Shown here: in pieces, positions 14,014 through 24,096 of the stretch
Position numbering within the stretch: position 1 is the first letter of the stretch
Layout of the letters: every line of letters starts with the position of its first letter
Assembly: GCA_944391575.1 (NCBI GenBank)
Contig: CALXUC010000013.1
Coordinates: 1-41,940 of the forward strand
Reading direction: 5' to 3'
Length of the DNA: 41,940 bases
Source: an uncultured Clostridia bacterium
GTDB lineage: Bacteria > Bacillota > Clostridia > TANB77 > CAG-508
Notes under the pieces: model-generated
Databases searched by the model: none
The model's input: the letters and a program-made list of their open reading frames with translations, nothing else
What the model was told of the DNA's origin: nothing
Position numbers and translations under genes: made by a program

Positions 14014-17000
14014 TTATGCAAAAATAGTCCAGTCTTTATTTTTGCCATCTATTTTTCTAATATCAACTATTCTTTCTTTAATTCCATTTAAAGTTCCTAA
14101 TACCTTATTATTTTTAAACTTTTTCTCCAACTTTTTATAGTCATCAAATTTATATAATGCAGAACCTGTGCCATATATTACTCCTAGTAAAGCTGCATAA
14201 TATTCCCAAATATAATACCTTACATCATTATTTAGAAAAGTTTTATATGCATCTTTATATTCATATAAATATTTACTTAATTTACTGCATTTATTAATAT
14301 ACTTAAAATCTTTATACGCCGTATATACCTCTTTTTTTCTTTTTTCTACTGTATCGTAATATTCTTCATATAATCCATCTATATTACTTACTATTTCTCT
14401 TATCAACTTATACATAAGTATTACATGCGTATATGCTCCCGTACTGCCACCTGAACTTGCATATTTTTTCTCTAAGTTTTCTATACTGCTTTCTTTTTCT
14501 GACTTCATAAGTTCTTCTACATTTTTTTGTCCCCACATTTGTTTTACGTTCTCGAAGAGGTTTTCTATATCTTTGTATAAGCTTATTGCAAATATCTTAA
14601 TAATTATTTTTTCTAAAGATTTATTAGAATATTTATTATCTATAATCCACCATACAGCACCAACAATTTCGTTTTTTACTAACTCAAAATTATTGTCGAT
14701 ATCTTTAAAAAATTCATCTATACGATCCTCAAGAAATGAATAATAATATCCCCAATTATTTCTTAATTCTGATTCATTATCACGATAATATTTTAATGTC
14801 TTGTATAATAATTCATAAGCTCTATTCGTATATACTACTTTTTGTTCAAAGTTTTCTTCATATCTAACAACGCTGCTTAAAGTTACATATATTGTAACAG
14901 ATAATATTGCGTTTTCTCTTATAACTTCACTATTATTATCTATCATTAAAGTTCCATATTTGAAAACACTTTCTATAAGTTTTGTCTTATTACTTCCTTG
15001 TGATTTTTTCATTTTCTTATTAACTTCATTTGTAAGTATTTTAAATACTAATTTTGTTCTGCTATCATTATATCCATTATCTTTTATATATTTATCCATT
15101 ATCTCAGAATATATAGAAGGCATATATATTATATTTTCTTTTAATAAAAATGTCTCAGCTTCAATATATTTATCATTATCTTTTCCATATATTTCTTCAT
15201 ATCTATTTTTTAATTCAGTTAGTATTTCTATATCCTTTGTTTTTAAATCTGTATCTTCTATCTCATCAGAAAATATATTACCTAATCCACCTAAATGACC
15301 TCTTACAATATTATAAAATCCATCAATAATATCCAAATTTAAAGTCTCATTTATTATATATCGTACTGAATATACGTAATTAAGTATTACTTCTCTTTCC
15401 TCTATTTTTCTAATTCCCCAGCCCACTCTACAAATACTTTTTACCATACTAGTAGTAAGATATTCTGGTTCTTTTGATAGAATTTCTGTTGCCTCTTTTA
15501 GTTTTTTAACGTCACGAATTTCAGCTACTCCATTTGAGTCTAAAAGCGTTTTTACATACAATTTATCTTTTTCCCCAATATAATTTTCTAATAATTGATT
15601 AATCTCTTCTTTTTCTCCGCCACATAAAATTAAAGTTCTAATATAATGTATACTATTTTTGCCAAATTCCTTTTCTATTATTGTCTTTAAATTTGTATTT
15701 TCTACTTTATTTTCTGTTCTTTCTATGTATCTTTTCAAATGATACGTATTATTAGACATATTGTAATTATCTATAATATCTAAGATTTCTAAGCTTTTAT
15801 ATCCTAATAATAATTTGAATTCTAAAGTATTACTGTATTCAAATTTACTTCTTAAGTATTCTTCTATATCTTGAATTACTATTATATCATCATATTTATT
15901 CTCATACTCTTCTATTATTTTAATTATAAATTTTGCTTTATTTATAAATTCCTCTTTATTATTTGCTTTTGCAATTTCTTTTGCTTCACTAAGAATTATT
16001 GTTTTAAATTTCTTCTTAGAATTATAGTTGTCTATGTTTACTACTTTTTCTACATTTCCATCTACTTTTTTATCATTTAAAATTATTTCTTCTATTTCTT
16101 TATCTATATTAGCTTCTAATATTTTAAAATATTTATTTTTTAAATTTTCATTTGTATTAGCTATAATTATATCTTTAAAAGAAGTATTTATTGAATATTC
16201 TTCTCCTTCTTTTTGTATAAACGAAAATCCTTTCACTTTTTCATATAGAGAATAAGAAAAATTGCCAAGTATTTCTTTTGATATTTTTTCTATATTATCA
16301 TCTGTCCAATTAGAAAGAAATGCAAGCATTGTTACAAAATCTTTTTCTGCATCATCCATATACACTAAATATCTTTTTTGAAGTTCTGTTGTGTTCTTTC
16401 CAAAATCAGCGATTGTTGGTACTTTATTTTGATTTACTAAAGATGTAAATGTATCTACACAAATATCTAAATATTTTGGTGCACCATGTGTTAAATCATA
16501 TATCTCATCTATTAAATTTTGATCTTTTATACCTGCTTTTTCTAGAAAATATTTTGTATCTGCTAGTGACAAATTACCTAATAAATGTTGGTCTATTGAA
16601 CCCTTCCATTCTTTATCGTGTTCTTCCCACTTTAATTTTTCCCTGCCTGCAATTACCCATATTGTATTAGGTACATTTAATATTAGTCCATTTTCCCCTC
16701 TTAAAAATAAATCTTTTTCTAATGCATTTCTATTTTCCAATTCATTAACTAATTTTTCGTACGTATCTATAAAAAATACAAATGGGAGTTCTAATTTTTC
16801 TACGTTATCTTTTAAATCTATTGCAAAATAATATGGTAGATTTTCATATATATCTGCAGGTTCCATATTATCTATATTTCCTAACTTACTTTTTAATTTA
16901 TTACTTTCGATCCTGTTTTGTAGCAAATTTTTTGCCTTTTCTGAAAGACATATTACTTTAGAGATAGTGCCTATTAATGGTATTTCGCTTATTACATCTG

Positions 17001-17433
17001 TTAAAAAAGAAAGTTCTTCATTTTCATCAAAAATACTAGATAGCTCCGGTTTAGTTGCATTTTTCCCCATTTTTACTTCATACGTATATGAAACTAAATC
17101 GAAAAGAGGAAAAGAGAATTTATATTTACCTTTTAAATTACCTTCTACATATCTTAAAATTTCTAAAATGTCATTATTATAATTATTTAACTTATCAAAA
17201 TCGACAAATGCATATCTTGTTTCACTATTTTTTTCTTTTAACTCTGACAATAATTTTCTTAATAATGTTGATTTTCCTATACCGCCCATACCATAATAAG
17301 TAATTACATCTATTTTATCACTTTGCTTTTCTTCGTATGTTTTCCAAAATACTTTTCTAGGTTCTACTCTATCAGTAAATTCTTTTATTGCCTTCCATTC
17401 ATTCTCATTATTATTATTTACAAATTTTGACAT
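14014..17433 (-). CDS. Large STAND-type P-loop NTPase with helical-repeat C-terminus
   Basis: A 1139-residue protein. The NTPase part has a Walker A YYGMGGIGKST (46-56), a Walker B PFVFFIDT (217-224, Asp223), a sensor-like WVIAGREK (259-266) and a GNLSLADTKYFLEKAG segment (from 286) typical of the lid and winged-helix region of AP-ATPase/NACHT-type switches. After ~residue 430 it consists of long charged helices, probably TPR-like or other alpha-solenoid sensor repeats. No separate effector domain is evident. Single-gene STAND NTPases of this build are often antiphage sensors or regulators. The start follows AAAGGAG. Tag sequences lie on both sides, which suggests an inserted cassette. Confidence 0.8.
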   Translation of the reverse strand: MSKFVNNNNENEWKAIKEFTDRVEPRKVFWKTYEEKQSDKIDVITYYGMGGIGKSTLLRKLLSELKEKNSETRYAFVDFDKLNNYNNDILEILRYVEGNLKGKYKFSFPLFDLVSYTYEVKMGKNATKPELSSIFDENEELSFLTDVISEIPLIGTISKVICLSEKAKNLLQNRIESNKLKSKLGNIDNMEPADIYENLPYYFAIDLKDNVEKLELPFVFFIDTYEKLVNELENRNALEKDLFLRGENGLILNVPNTIWVIAGREKLKWEEHDKEWKGSIDQHLLGNLSLADTKYFLEKAGIKDQNLIDEIYDLTHGAPKYLDICVDTFTSLVNQNKVPTIADFGKNTTELQKRYLVYMDDAEKDFVTMLAFLSNWTDDNIEKISKEILGNFSYSLYEKVKGFSFIQKEGEEYSINTSFKDIIIANTNENLKNKYFKILEANIDKEIEEIILNDKKVDGNVEKVVNIDNYNSKKKFKTIILSEAKEIAKANNKEEFINKAKFIIKIIEEYENKYDDIIVIQDIEEYLRSKFEYSNTLEFKLLLGYKSLEILDIIDNYNMSNNTYHLKRYIERTENKVENTNLKTIIEKEFGKNSIHYIRTLILCGGEKEEINQLLENYIGEKDKLYVKTLLDSNGVAEIRDVKKLKEATEILSKEPEYLTTSMVKSICRVGWGIRKIEEREVILNYVYSVRYIINETLNLDIIDGFYNIVRGHLGGLGNIFSDEIEDTDLKTKDIEILTELKNRYEEIYGKDNDKYIEAETFLLKENIIYMPSIYSEIMDKYIKDNGYNDSRTKLVFKILTNEVNKKMKKSQGSNKTKLIESVFKYGTLMIDNNSEVIRENAILSVTIYVTLSSVVRYEENFEQKVVYTNRAYELLYKTLKYYRDNESELRNNWGYYYSFLEDRIDEFFKDIDNNFELVKNEIVGAVWWIIDNKYSNKSLEKIIIKIFAISLYKDIENLFENVKQMWGQKNVEELMKSEKESSIENLEKKYASSGGSTGAYTHVILMYKLIREIVSNIDGLYEEYYDTVEKRKKEVYTAYKDFKYINKCSKLSKYLYEYKDAYKTFLNNDVRYYIWEYYAALLGVIYGTGSALYKFDDYKKLEKKFKNNKVLGTLNGIKERIVDIRKIDGKNKDWTIFA

Positions 17434-17460
17434 ATATTTTCTCCTTTCATAATACCATTC

Positions 17461-18045
17461 TTATTTCCTTGGCACATACAAAAAGCACCCTTCATCATGC
17501 GAACATATTATACCTATAGCTTGCAAATACGAATAAATTATTGTTGAGCCTACAAATTTCATACCTCTTTTTTGTAAATCTTTTGATATATTATCTGACA
17601 ATTCTGAAGTTGTTCTACCTATTTCATAAACTGTTTCATCATTAGTAAAATTTTTTAAATAATTATAAAACGAACCATATTCTTTTTCTATTTCTTTGAA
17701 AATTCTACTATTATTTATAGCAGCTTTTATTTTCAATTTATTTCTTATAATTTTTTCATTTTTTAATAATTCCTCTATTTTTTTATCATCATAATTACAA
17801 ATTTTATTTATATCAAAATTGTCAAATGCCTTTCTAAAATTTTCTCTTTTATTTAATACACATTCCCAAGAAAGTCCCGCTTGAAAAGATTCTAATATTA
17901 ACATTTCATAAAGATACTGTTCATCTAGGTTTAATTTGCACCATTCTTCATCATGATATTTTACGTATAATTCATTTTTTAAATTACACCATTTACACCT
18001 ATTTTTTACTATATTTTCTTTTTCTGACATATTCTCCACACTCAT
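17461..18045 (-). CDS. tag: DNA-3-methyladenine glycosylase I
   Basis: A 194-residue base-excision repair enzyme removing 3-methyladenine. The zinc-site ligands are visible: Cys in NRCKWC (C17) and His in KYHDEEW (H31) near the N-terminus, and SHDEGCF near the C-terminus. Core motifs are LILESFQAGLSWECVLNKRENFRKAF and KFVGSTIIYSYLQAIG (each shown here as one block of the family). The start at 18045 is preceded by GGAGAGC somewhat far upstream; an ATG five codons in is the alternative. It begins one base after the stop of the GNAT relic and lies 27 bp upstream of the STAND gene. Confidence 0.93.
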   Translation of the reverse strand: MSVENMSEKENIVKNRCKWCNLKNELYVKYHDEEWCKLNLDEQYLYEMLILESFQAGLSWECVLNKRENFRKAFDNFDINKICNYDDKKIEELLKNEKIIRNKLKIKAAINNSRIFKEIEKEYGSFYNYLKNFTNDETVYEIGRTTSELSDNISKDLQKRGMKFVGSTIIYSYLQAIGIICSHDEGCFLYVPRK

Positions 18046-18046
18046 T

Positions 18047-18343
18047 TTACAATTGCTCTCCTATATTTATAACTAAATTTTCTTTTGGAAATAGACCATT
18101 ATATATATTTTCTATTGTCTCTTTTATTTCTTTATTTAATATTTTACCATCTGTTATACTATATACTAAAATATGAAAGTCTATATTAAATAATTTATTT
18201 TCTTCATATACATAAACATTATGAATATTTTCTTTAGTCATCTGAAAAAATCTTTCATAATCTGGTATTTCATTTTCTGGAAAATCTTTTTTCATAAAAT
18301 TATATATTTCAAGTGCTTCTTCTAAATTAACTTTTTTTATCAT
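18047..18343 (-). pseudogene. GNAT acetyltransferase with internal deletion
   Basis: An open 98-codon frame starting at the ATG at 18343 behind AGGAGGAAAAG. Residues 1-48 (IKKVNLEEALEIYNFMKKDF, NVYVYEEN) look like the start of a GNAT-family protein, and the rest (FNIDFHILVYSI, KEIKETIENIYNGLFP) looks like its C-terminal tail. The acetyl-CoA binding core with the usual R/Q-x-x-G-x-G/A loop is absent, so about 80-100 residues appear to be lost in frame. It is still translatable and directly upstream of tag, but is unlikely to be an active acetyltransferase. Confidence 0.55.
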
Positions 18344-18420
18344 TATAACTTTTCCTCCTCTATTATTTGTAACTACTCTAATACTAATCATTAAAAAGCT
18401 TGGTATATGTTGAGTTATTA

Positions 18421-19263
18421 CTATACCTCTAAATACTCATTTAAACCTTTTATCATATTTTCACAATCTTCTACACCCAAATCATACATTTCTTGTAATT
18501 TATTCTCGTCTCTTTCTACTCTTTTTATATCTATTTTTTTGCTAGGTCTAATTACAAATATTTCTTTTTTATTTTCCATATCAATAATTTTTTCTACAGT
18601 ATTATTATAATTCATATATCTATTATTAATACATCTAATTAAATTAGGATATTTTTTATACTTTAATTTTGCTAATAACTCATTAGGTTTCTTTTTTCTA
18701 TACTCTATAGGTCTTGTAAGTACTACTATAATTTTATCATATCCTAATTCTTTACACTTTTCTACTGGAATACTATCTGATATTCCACCATCTAAATATT
18801 TTCCCGTTTCTAACTCTATAATCTCTGAAACAAATGGCATTGCTGATGTTGCTCTTAATATTTCCATTTGCTCAAAAACATTAGTTATTTTTATATATTC
18901 AGGTTTTCCAGTCTTAATATTAGTTAAAGTAGCGTAAAAATCCACATTTGATTTTTCGTAAGCTTCTTCATCAAATACATCTAATTTAAAAGGCACTTCA
19001 TAATATGCAAAGTCTTTATTTATAATATTTCCAGTTTTTATTAAAGAATGAATTCCCATATATCTTTTATCTTTTGCATATTTTTTATTATATCTTATGG
19101 CTCTGCCTCTTTGCTTTGATAGAAAATTTACTCCAAATAATACTCCAGCTGAAACGCCTATAATTCCATCTACTTTTATATTGTTATCTAAAAATACATC
19201 TAGTACCCCTGCTGTATACATTCCTCTCATTGCTCCGCCTTCTAATACTAATCCTACTTTCAT
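18421..19263 (-). CDS. Patatin-like phospholipase
   Basis: A 280-residue protein of the bacterial patatin (RssA/YjjU-like) family with a Ser-Asp dyad. It has the oxyanion loop LEGGAMRGMYTAGVLD (about 7-22), nucleophile elbow GVSAG (36-40) and the catalytic Asp in YLDGGISDSIP (about 152-162). It probably hydrolyses acyl esters of phospholipids in the cytosol or at the inner membrane face. The start is the ATG at 19263 behind AAGGAAG; an in-frame upstream ATG at 19305 would add a non-conserved 14-residue extension. It is upstream of, but ~80 bp from, the GNAT-relic/tag group. Confidence 0.92.
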   Translation of the reverse strand: MKVGLVLEGGAMRGMYTAGVLDVFLDNNIKVDGIIGVSAGVLFGVNFLSKQRGRAIRYNKKYAKDKRYMGIHSLIKTGNIINKDFAYYEVPFKLDVFDEEAYEKSNVDFYATLTNIKTGKPEYIKITNVFEQMEILRATSAMPFVSEIIELETGKYLDGGISDSIPVEKCKELGYDKIIVVLTRPIEYRKKKPNELLAKLKYKKYPNLIRCINNRYMNYNNTVEKIIDMENKKEIFVIRPSKKIDIKRVERDENKLQEMYDLGVEDCENMIKGLNEYLEV

Positions 19264-19326
19264 AATCAATATGCTTCCTTTCACAAAAACTATATCGGTT
19301 TCCATTTCAATTTTATATAAAAATTT

Positions 19327-19887
19327 TTAAATATTCTTATTTCTTATATAATCCCCTTCAAATTCATCTGCTAATATATCCATACTTATGCAGTCATAAT
19401 ATTTTCCATTTACAAATCTACATTTTCTTCTTCTTCCATATTCTTTAAAGCCACATTTTTCATAACATTTTAATGCTCTTGTATTAAATTCCATTAAATC
19501 TAAATTTATATTATTTAAATTTAGATACTTAAATCCATATTCTAATATTAATTTTATAGCTTCTGTTCCATACCCTTTACTTCTATATTCCGCATCACCA
19601 ATAAAAATACCTAAAGTGGCTGTTCTATTAATCCAGTTCATTTTTTCTAGTGAAATTGTACCAATCATTTTATTGTCTGCTATTGTTACAATTACAAAAA
19701 TCGCTTCTGGTGTAATATTTTCCGTTAAAAATTTTCTTTCAGCTTCTAATGTTGTGAGTTCTCCACTTTTTCCTATATAATCTGCTGTATTAAAATCATT
19801 TAACCATTCTGTGAATTGCTCTGCATCTTCACTATTTCTAGGCGATAAGTATATTCTATCTCCTAATAATTTTTTAAAATATTTCAT
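19327..19887 (-). CDS. GNAT-family N-acetyltransferase (RimJ/RimL-like)
   Basis: A 186-residue protein. It begins with the RimJ/RimL-type pattern GDRIYLSPRNSEDAEQFTEWLND, has the acetyl-CoA binding loop EYRSKGYGTEAIKLIL (about 105-120), and ends with NTRALKCYEKCGFKEYGRRR, the usual C-terminal signature. Substrates in this family are N-termini of proteins, antibiotics or small amines; the present one is unknown. I start at the ATG at 19887 behind AAGAAGGTGATC. It is followed at 63 bp by the patatin gene. Confidence 0.9.
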   Translation of the reverse strand: MKYFKKLLGDRIYLSPRNSEDAEQFTEWLNDFNTADYIGKSGELTTLEAERKFLTENITPEAIFVIVTIADNKMIGTISLEKMNWINRTATLGIFIGDAEYRSKGYGTEAIKLILEYGFKYLNLNNINLDLMEFNTRALKCYEKCGFKEYGRRRKCRFVNGKYYDCISMDILADEFEGDYIRNKNI

Positions 19888-20010
19888 TAAGATCACCTTC
19901 TTTTTATTATTACGAATTACAATTTACATCATTTATCTTAATACTTATTGCTATGAATTGTAATTATCGCGAATTGTAATAATTATAATCTATAAAGTGG
20001 AAAAAATCAA

Positions 20011-20035
20011 GAAAAGGAGAAAATTAATTCTCCTC
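20011..20035 (-). terminator. Terminator of the Bce-type permease gene
   Basis: On the minus strand AGGAGAA and TTCTCCT form a stem that overlaps the stop codon of the permease gene and is followed by TTTTC. A modest intrinsic terminator. Confidence 0.55.
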
Positions 20036-22123
20036 TTCTCTTATTATATTCTTACTTCCATAATATGTTGCCAAGAAATATAAACCATAAACAATTCCAA
20101 TTACTGCAGCAGTTGCAATTATAGAAGGTAATAATTCTTCCGTACTTGCCAACCCTGTCATTGCTGATAATACAAATTGTATTCCAAAAATAGAATGTAT
20201 AATTGCAAGTATTAATGGTAACATGAAAAATATTGCTATTTGTCTAAATAAAGCTTTATTTATCATTTTCTCATCACAGCCTATTTTCCTTAAAATTGTA
20301 TATCGTTGTTTATTATCTGTACTTTCTGTTAATTGTTTTAATGCCAATATTGCAGAACTTGCTATTAAGAATATAATTCCTAAGTAAATTGATATAAATA
20401 CAATTATTGTAGCTAAGCCTTTACTTGCTTCTACTATTACTATTTTAGTAAATCCATCAAGTTCAATTTCTTTTTCTGATATACTATTATAAAATTCTGA
20501 ATTGCCAGTTCCAACTAATCCATTTTCTATTTCTCTTTTTTCTTCTTCAGTTTCTGCATTATAATTTGCTGCTAAAAAGTATTCTTCTTTCCATTCTTCT
20601 TTAAATTCAAAAGTATCTGGCACCACTATAACACCTGTATTTGTATGGCTTGTTGACATATAAATAAATCCTTCTTTACATTCATCATACTTTGAATGGT
20701 ATTCTTTTCCATTAATTTCTACAGTGCTATCTACTTTTAAAGCATTATCTCTTAAATTTTTCATTGAATCAAAATCACAAAGTACAACATATTCATCATC
20801 TGCTAATTGAAATCCTTCCAATCCATATAATGAAGCTATTTTATTGTAATCTGATACTTTTACTATACTTTCTGGTACATGATAAGTTAAATTTGAAAAT
20901 TGTGCTTTTGCTTCTTCATAGTAACTTCCTAAACTTGTTTCCATTGTCCACTCTGGTATTGTATATATTAAAATTTCTACTACATCTTTCAAATTATTCA
21001 TATCGTAGCCATTTGTTTCTAATGTATAACTTACAGGTTGTCTTGAGTCTTCTATTTGTTCTTTAGTATAATATTCCGTTTTACCTGTATAATAATTTTC
21101 ATAACTTTCTGGTAAATTAGCTGTTTTATATAAATTTACATCTACTGGTGTCATCTCCTCTAATTCTTTTGCCATAGTTCTTTGCAAAGATAAACTACTT
21201 GATAAAACGCTTATTGTCATAAATAACATTAAACATATTATGCTCATACTAGCAACTGTAGTATTTATCTTATTATTAAGTTGTCTTAACACAAACATAT
21301 TTGTTCCTTTTAAGTATATACTTTTTCTTGTTTGTATTACTCTTAATATAAAACCTGATAAAGACCAAAATACTCCTACTGTTCCTATTATTCCCATTAT
21401 AATAGGTTGTAACATTTTATCGGCTGAATTTAATTCTGTTATTCCTCCTGTAACCTTCCAATAAGCATATCCTAATATACATGCAGATACGATAAAGATT
21501 AGAACAGATAAAATAGGATTTTTTATTTTAACTTTTTCATTCTTTTTAACGGCTGTTAATAGGTTTATCAATTTATATCTTGAAATTGTTAATGTATTAA
21601 ATACCATTACTGCTAAAAACATTACTGCAAAATATATACATGTTTTTATACAAGCATCTTGTGAAAATACGAATGTAAATTCACTCATATCTGCTTCGAA
21701 AAGTTTTGCAACTAATATAGACATAAATTGTGATCCAAATACGCCTACAAAGATACCTACTATTAAAGATAAAAGTCCTACTAATATAGTTTCTAATAAA
21801 ATTATTTTAGATATTTGCCATTTGCCCATTCCTAATGTCATATATATACCAAATTCTCTTTTTCTTCTGTTTATTAAGAAATTATTTGCATAAACTATTA
21901 AAAATCCTAAAATAATTGCGATAAATACAGAAACTATACCAAGCATTTGTATCATTACTTGTATAAGTTCTCTCGTAGATTCTGATACTTTAAGCATTGC
22001 TTGTTGACTATCTAAAGAGTTAAACATGTAGAAAATTGCTACACCTAACACTAATGTTAAAAAATATATAGCAAAATCTTTAAAACTCTTTTTCATATTC
22101 TTTATAGATAATTTAAATAACAT
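20024..22123 (-). CDS. BceB-type ABC transporter permease
   Basis: A 699-residue FtsX/MacB-like permease. It has ten predicted membrane segments in the BceB arrangement (first near residues 15-35, a pair near 55-125, a cluster to ~310, the last three at ~575-690) and a large extracellular loop of roughly 200 residues (about 330-560) that in this family contacts peptide antibiotics and the sensor kinase. It overlaps the ATPase gene by 11 bp. With that ATPase, a kinase relic and the response regulator at 26830 it forms a Bce-like antimicrobial-peptide resistance module. Confidence 0.92.
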   Translation of the reverse strand: MLFKLSIKNMKKSFKDFAIYFLTLVLGVAIFYMFNSLDSQQAMLKVSESTRELIQVMIQMLGIVSVFIAIILGFLIVYANNFLINRRKREFGIYMTLGMGKWQISKIILLETILVGLLSLIVGIFVGVFGSQFMSILVAKLFEADMSEFTFVFSQDACIKTCIYFAVMFLAVMVFNTLTISRYKLINLLTAVKKNEKVKIKNPILSVLIFIVSACILGYAYWKVTGGITELNSADKMLQPIIMGIIGTVGVFWSLSGFILRVIQTRKSIYLKGTNMFVLRQLNNKINTTVASMSIICLMLFMTISVLSSSLSLQRTMAKELEEMTPVDVNLYKTANLPESYENYYTGKTEYYTKEQIEDSRQPVSYTLETNGYDMNNLKDVVEILIYTIPEWTMETSLGSYYEEAKAQFSNLTYHVPESIVKVSDYNKIASLYGLEGFQLADDEYVVLCDFDSMKNLRDNALKVDSTVEINGKEYHSKYDECKEGFIYMSTSHTNTGVIVVPDTFEFKEEWKEEYFLAANYNAETEEEKREIENGLVGTGNSEFYNSISEKEIELDGFTKIVIVEASKGLATIIVFISIYLGIIFLIASSAILALKQLTESTDNKQRYTILRKIGCDEKMINKALFRQIAIFFMLPLILAIIHSIFGIQFVLSAMTGLASTEELLPSIIATAAVIGIVYGLYFLATYYGSKNIIREEEN

Positions 22124-22880
22124 CGTTCAAATCACCTCCAAGAAGTGTTTGTACCTCGATTATTTTTTCAAAAAATTGTTTTCTAGTATCTTCGCCTTTT
22201 ATAAGTTCATTAAAAATTTTACCATCTTTTATAAATATAATTCTATCTGCATAGCTCGCTGTAAAAGCGTCGTGTGTAACCATAAGAATTGTTGCACCTA
22301 GTTTTTGATTTAAGTTTTCAAATGTTTCTAATAATTGTCTTGCTGATTTCGAGTCCAAAGCTCCTGTTGGTTCATCTGCAAGAACTATTTTAGGATTTGT
22401 TATAATTGCTCTTGCTGATGCTACTCTTTGTTTTTGACCTCCTGATATTTGGTATGGATATTTATCTAAAATTTCTTTTATTTCTAACTGCTCGGCTACT
22501 TCATTTACCCTCTTATCTATCTCATGAGGATTCACTTTTTGAATTGTTAGCGCTAATGCTATATTCTCATAAGATGTTAAAGTATCTAATAAATTAAAAT
22601 CTTGAAATATAAATCCTAATTCTTCTCTTCTAAATTTGTTTAATTTATTTCCTTTTAATTTAGTAATATCTTGATTATTTATTATAATTTGTCCTGCTGT
22701 TACTCTATCTATTGTAGAAATACAATTTAAAAGTGTTGTCTTTCCTGAGCCAGAAGCTCCCATTATTCCTACAAATTCTCCTTTTCCTACATTAAAAGTA
22801 ATTCCTGCTATGGCTTTTGTTAAATTAGACTTATTACCATAATATTTCTCTATGTTTTTTACCTCTAATACGTTACTCAT
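22113..22880 (-). CDS. BceA-type ABC transporter ATP-binding protein
   Basis: A 255-residue ABC ATPase with Walker A GASGSGKTT (about 42-50), Q-loop FIFQDFNLL, signature ISGGQKQR, Walker B IVLADEPTGALD and the switch His in MVTHD. It is the MacB/LolD/BceA type that powers FtsX-like permeases. The start is the ATG at 22880 behind AAAGGAGATT; an in-frame ATG at 22940 adds a non-conserved extension. Translation is coupled to the permease by overlap. Confidence 0.95.
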   Translation of the reverse strand: MSNVLEVKNIEKYYGNKSNLTKAIAGITFNVGKGEFVGIMGASGSGKTTLLNCISTIDRVTAGQIIINNQDITKLKGNKLNKFRREELGFIFQDFNLLDTLTSYENIALALTIQKVNPHEIDKRVNEVAEQLEIKEILDKYPYQISGGQKQRVASARAIITNPKIVLADEPTGALDSKSARQLLETFENLNQKLGATILMVTHDAFTASYADRIIFIKDGKIFNELIKGEDTRKQFFEKIIEVQTLLGGDLNDVI

Positions 22881-22978
22881 TTTTAAATCTCCTTTCTTTA
22901 TTATGATATAATTATAAATCTTATTAACTTTTTTTGCCATTTTTTTGTCTTACATTTAGATTACATTTGTGTAAGAAT

Positions 22979-23996
22979 TTAATTAAAATCCGTATAACTA
23001 TTCTTAGGGAATATTATTCTTACCTCTGTTCCCACATCTTTTTCTGAGTTTAGTTCTATTCCTAATCCTAATTTATCACATAATTTTTTACATAAGTATA
23101 AACCTATTCCTGTAGATTTTTTACCTATAATTCTCCCATTTTCTCCAGTAAATCCTTTTTCAAAGACTCTTGTTATTTCTCCTTTTTTTATTCCTATCCC
23201 ATTATCTTTTATGTACAATATAACTTTATCATTTTTAGGTTTTGCAAATATTTCTATTTTTTTATCTTGCTCTTTTAAGTATTTAACAGAATTTTGTATA
23301 ATTTGATTTATTATAAATATTGCCCATTTACTGTCTGTATATACTTCTTGTTCTAAATCTTTTAATTCTAATGTAACCATGTCATTAAGTAAATTTGTTT
23401 TATTTTTTAATATTGCTCCATTTACTATTTCTTTTAAATTACTTTTAGTTATTATATAATCTTTTTCTACAGCATTACTTCTTGCATAGAATAACGCTTG
23501 TTCTATGTAATTTTCGACCCTATCTAATTCCTCTCCAATACTTCTAGTTACGGAATTTTTGTTATTTTGAATAATCATTTTGCTAGCTGCAATTGGCGTT
23601 TTTACCTCGTGTATCCATAATTCTATATATTCTTTATAATCTTCTCCGTATGTTTTTATAATAATTTACATTTTCTAACATAGATTTGCCTATTTCTTGA
23701 ACTACATCTTTTAAAATTTTACCTTCTGTAAAATTCGGCTTATTTATAATTTCTGATATTAAATATTTTTCCTTTAACTCTTCCATATTATTTTTTAATT
23801 GATTATAAAAGTTTTTCTTTTTTACATATTCTACAATTAATGCTATTATTAATGCTAAAATTATAATTGCTCCAATATATATTTTAGCAATAATACTTAT
23901 GTTATATATAATTAAAATTGTTTCGATACTTATAACAGCTAAAACAATTCCTACAATTAACATTAATTTATCTTTTATAAAATCTTTGCACTTCAT
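22979..23996 (-). pseudogene. Frameshifted BceS-type sensor histidine kinase
   Basis: The first frame (from 23996, good AGAGGTGATAAA site) encodes two membrane helices (about 10-30 and 35-55) and a coiled linker, then stops at 23634. The other frame continues immediately with EDYKEYIELWIHEVKTPIAAS, carrying the phosphoacceptor His, then ENYIEQALFYAR and the ATPase boxes KDNGIGIKKGE and STGIGLYL. Removing one A from the five-A run near 23651 restores YYKTYGEDYKEY, giving a normal ~338-residue intramembrane-sensing kinase. It is either inactivated, prone to slippage, or a sequencing error. Confidence 0.85.
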
Positions 23997-24096
23997 TTTA
24001 TCACCTCTATTTTTATTGAATATAGTTATATCATAAAAAAGAAAATTATTCTATACATTATTTGCACAAAATAATTTCCTTATACTTATATAATAT

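Noticed and set aside
19910-20000. Repeated GAATTGTAATTAT words before the GNAT gene
   Set aside because: Short AT-rich repeats without clear symmetry, spacing or conservation; they do not rise above background in this sequence.
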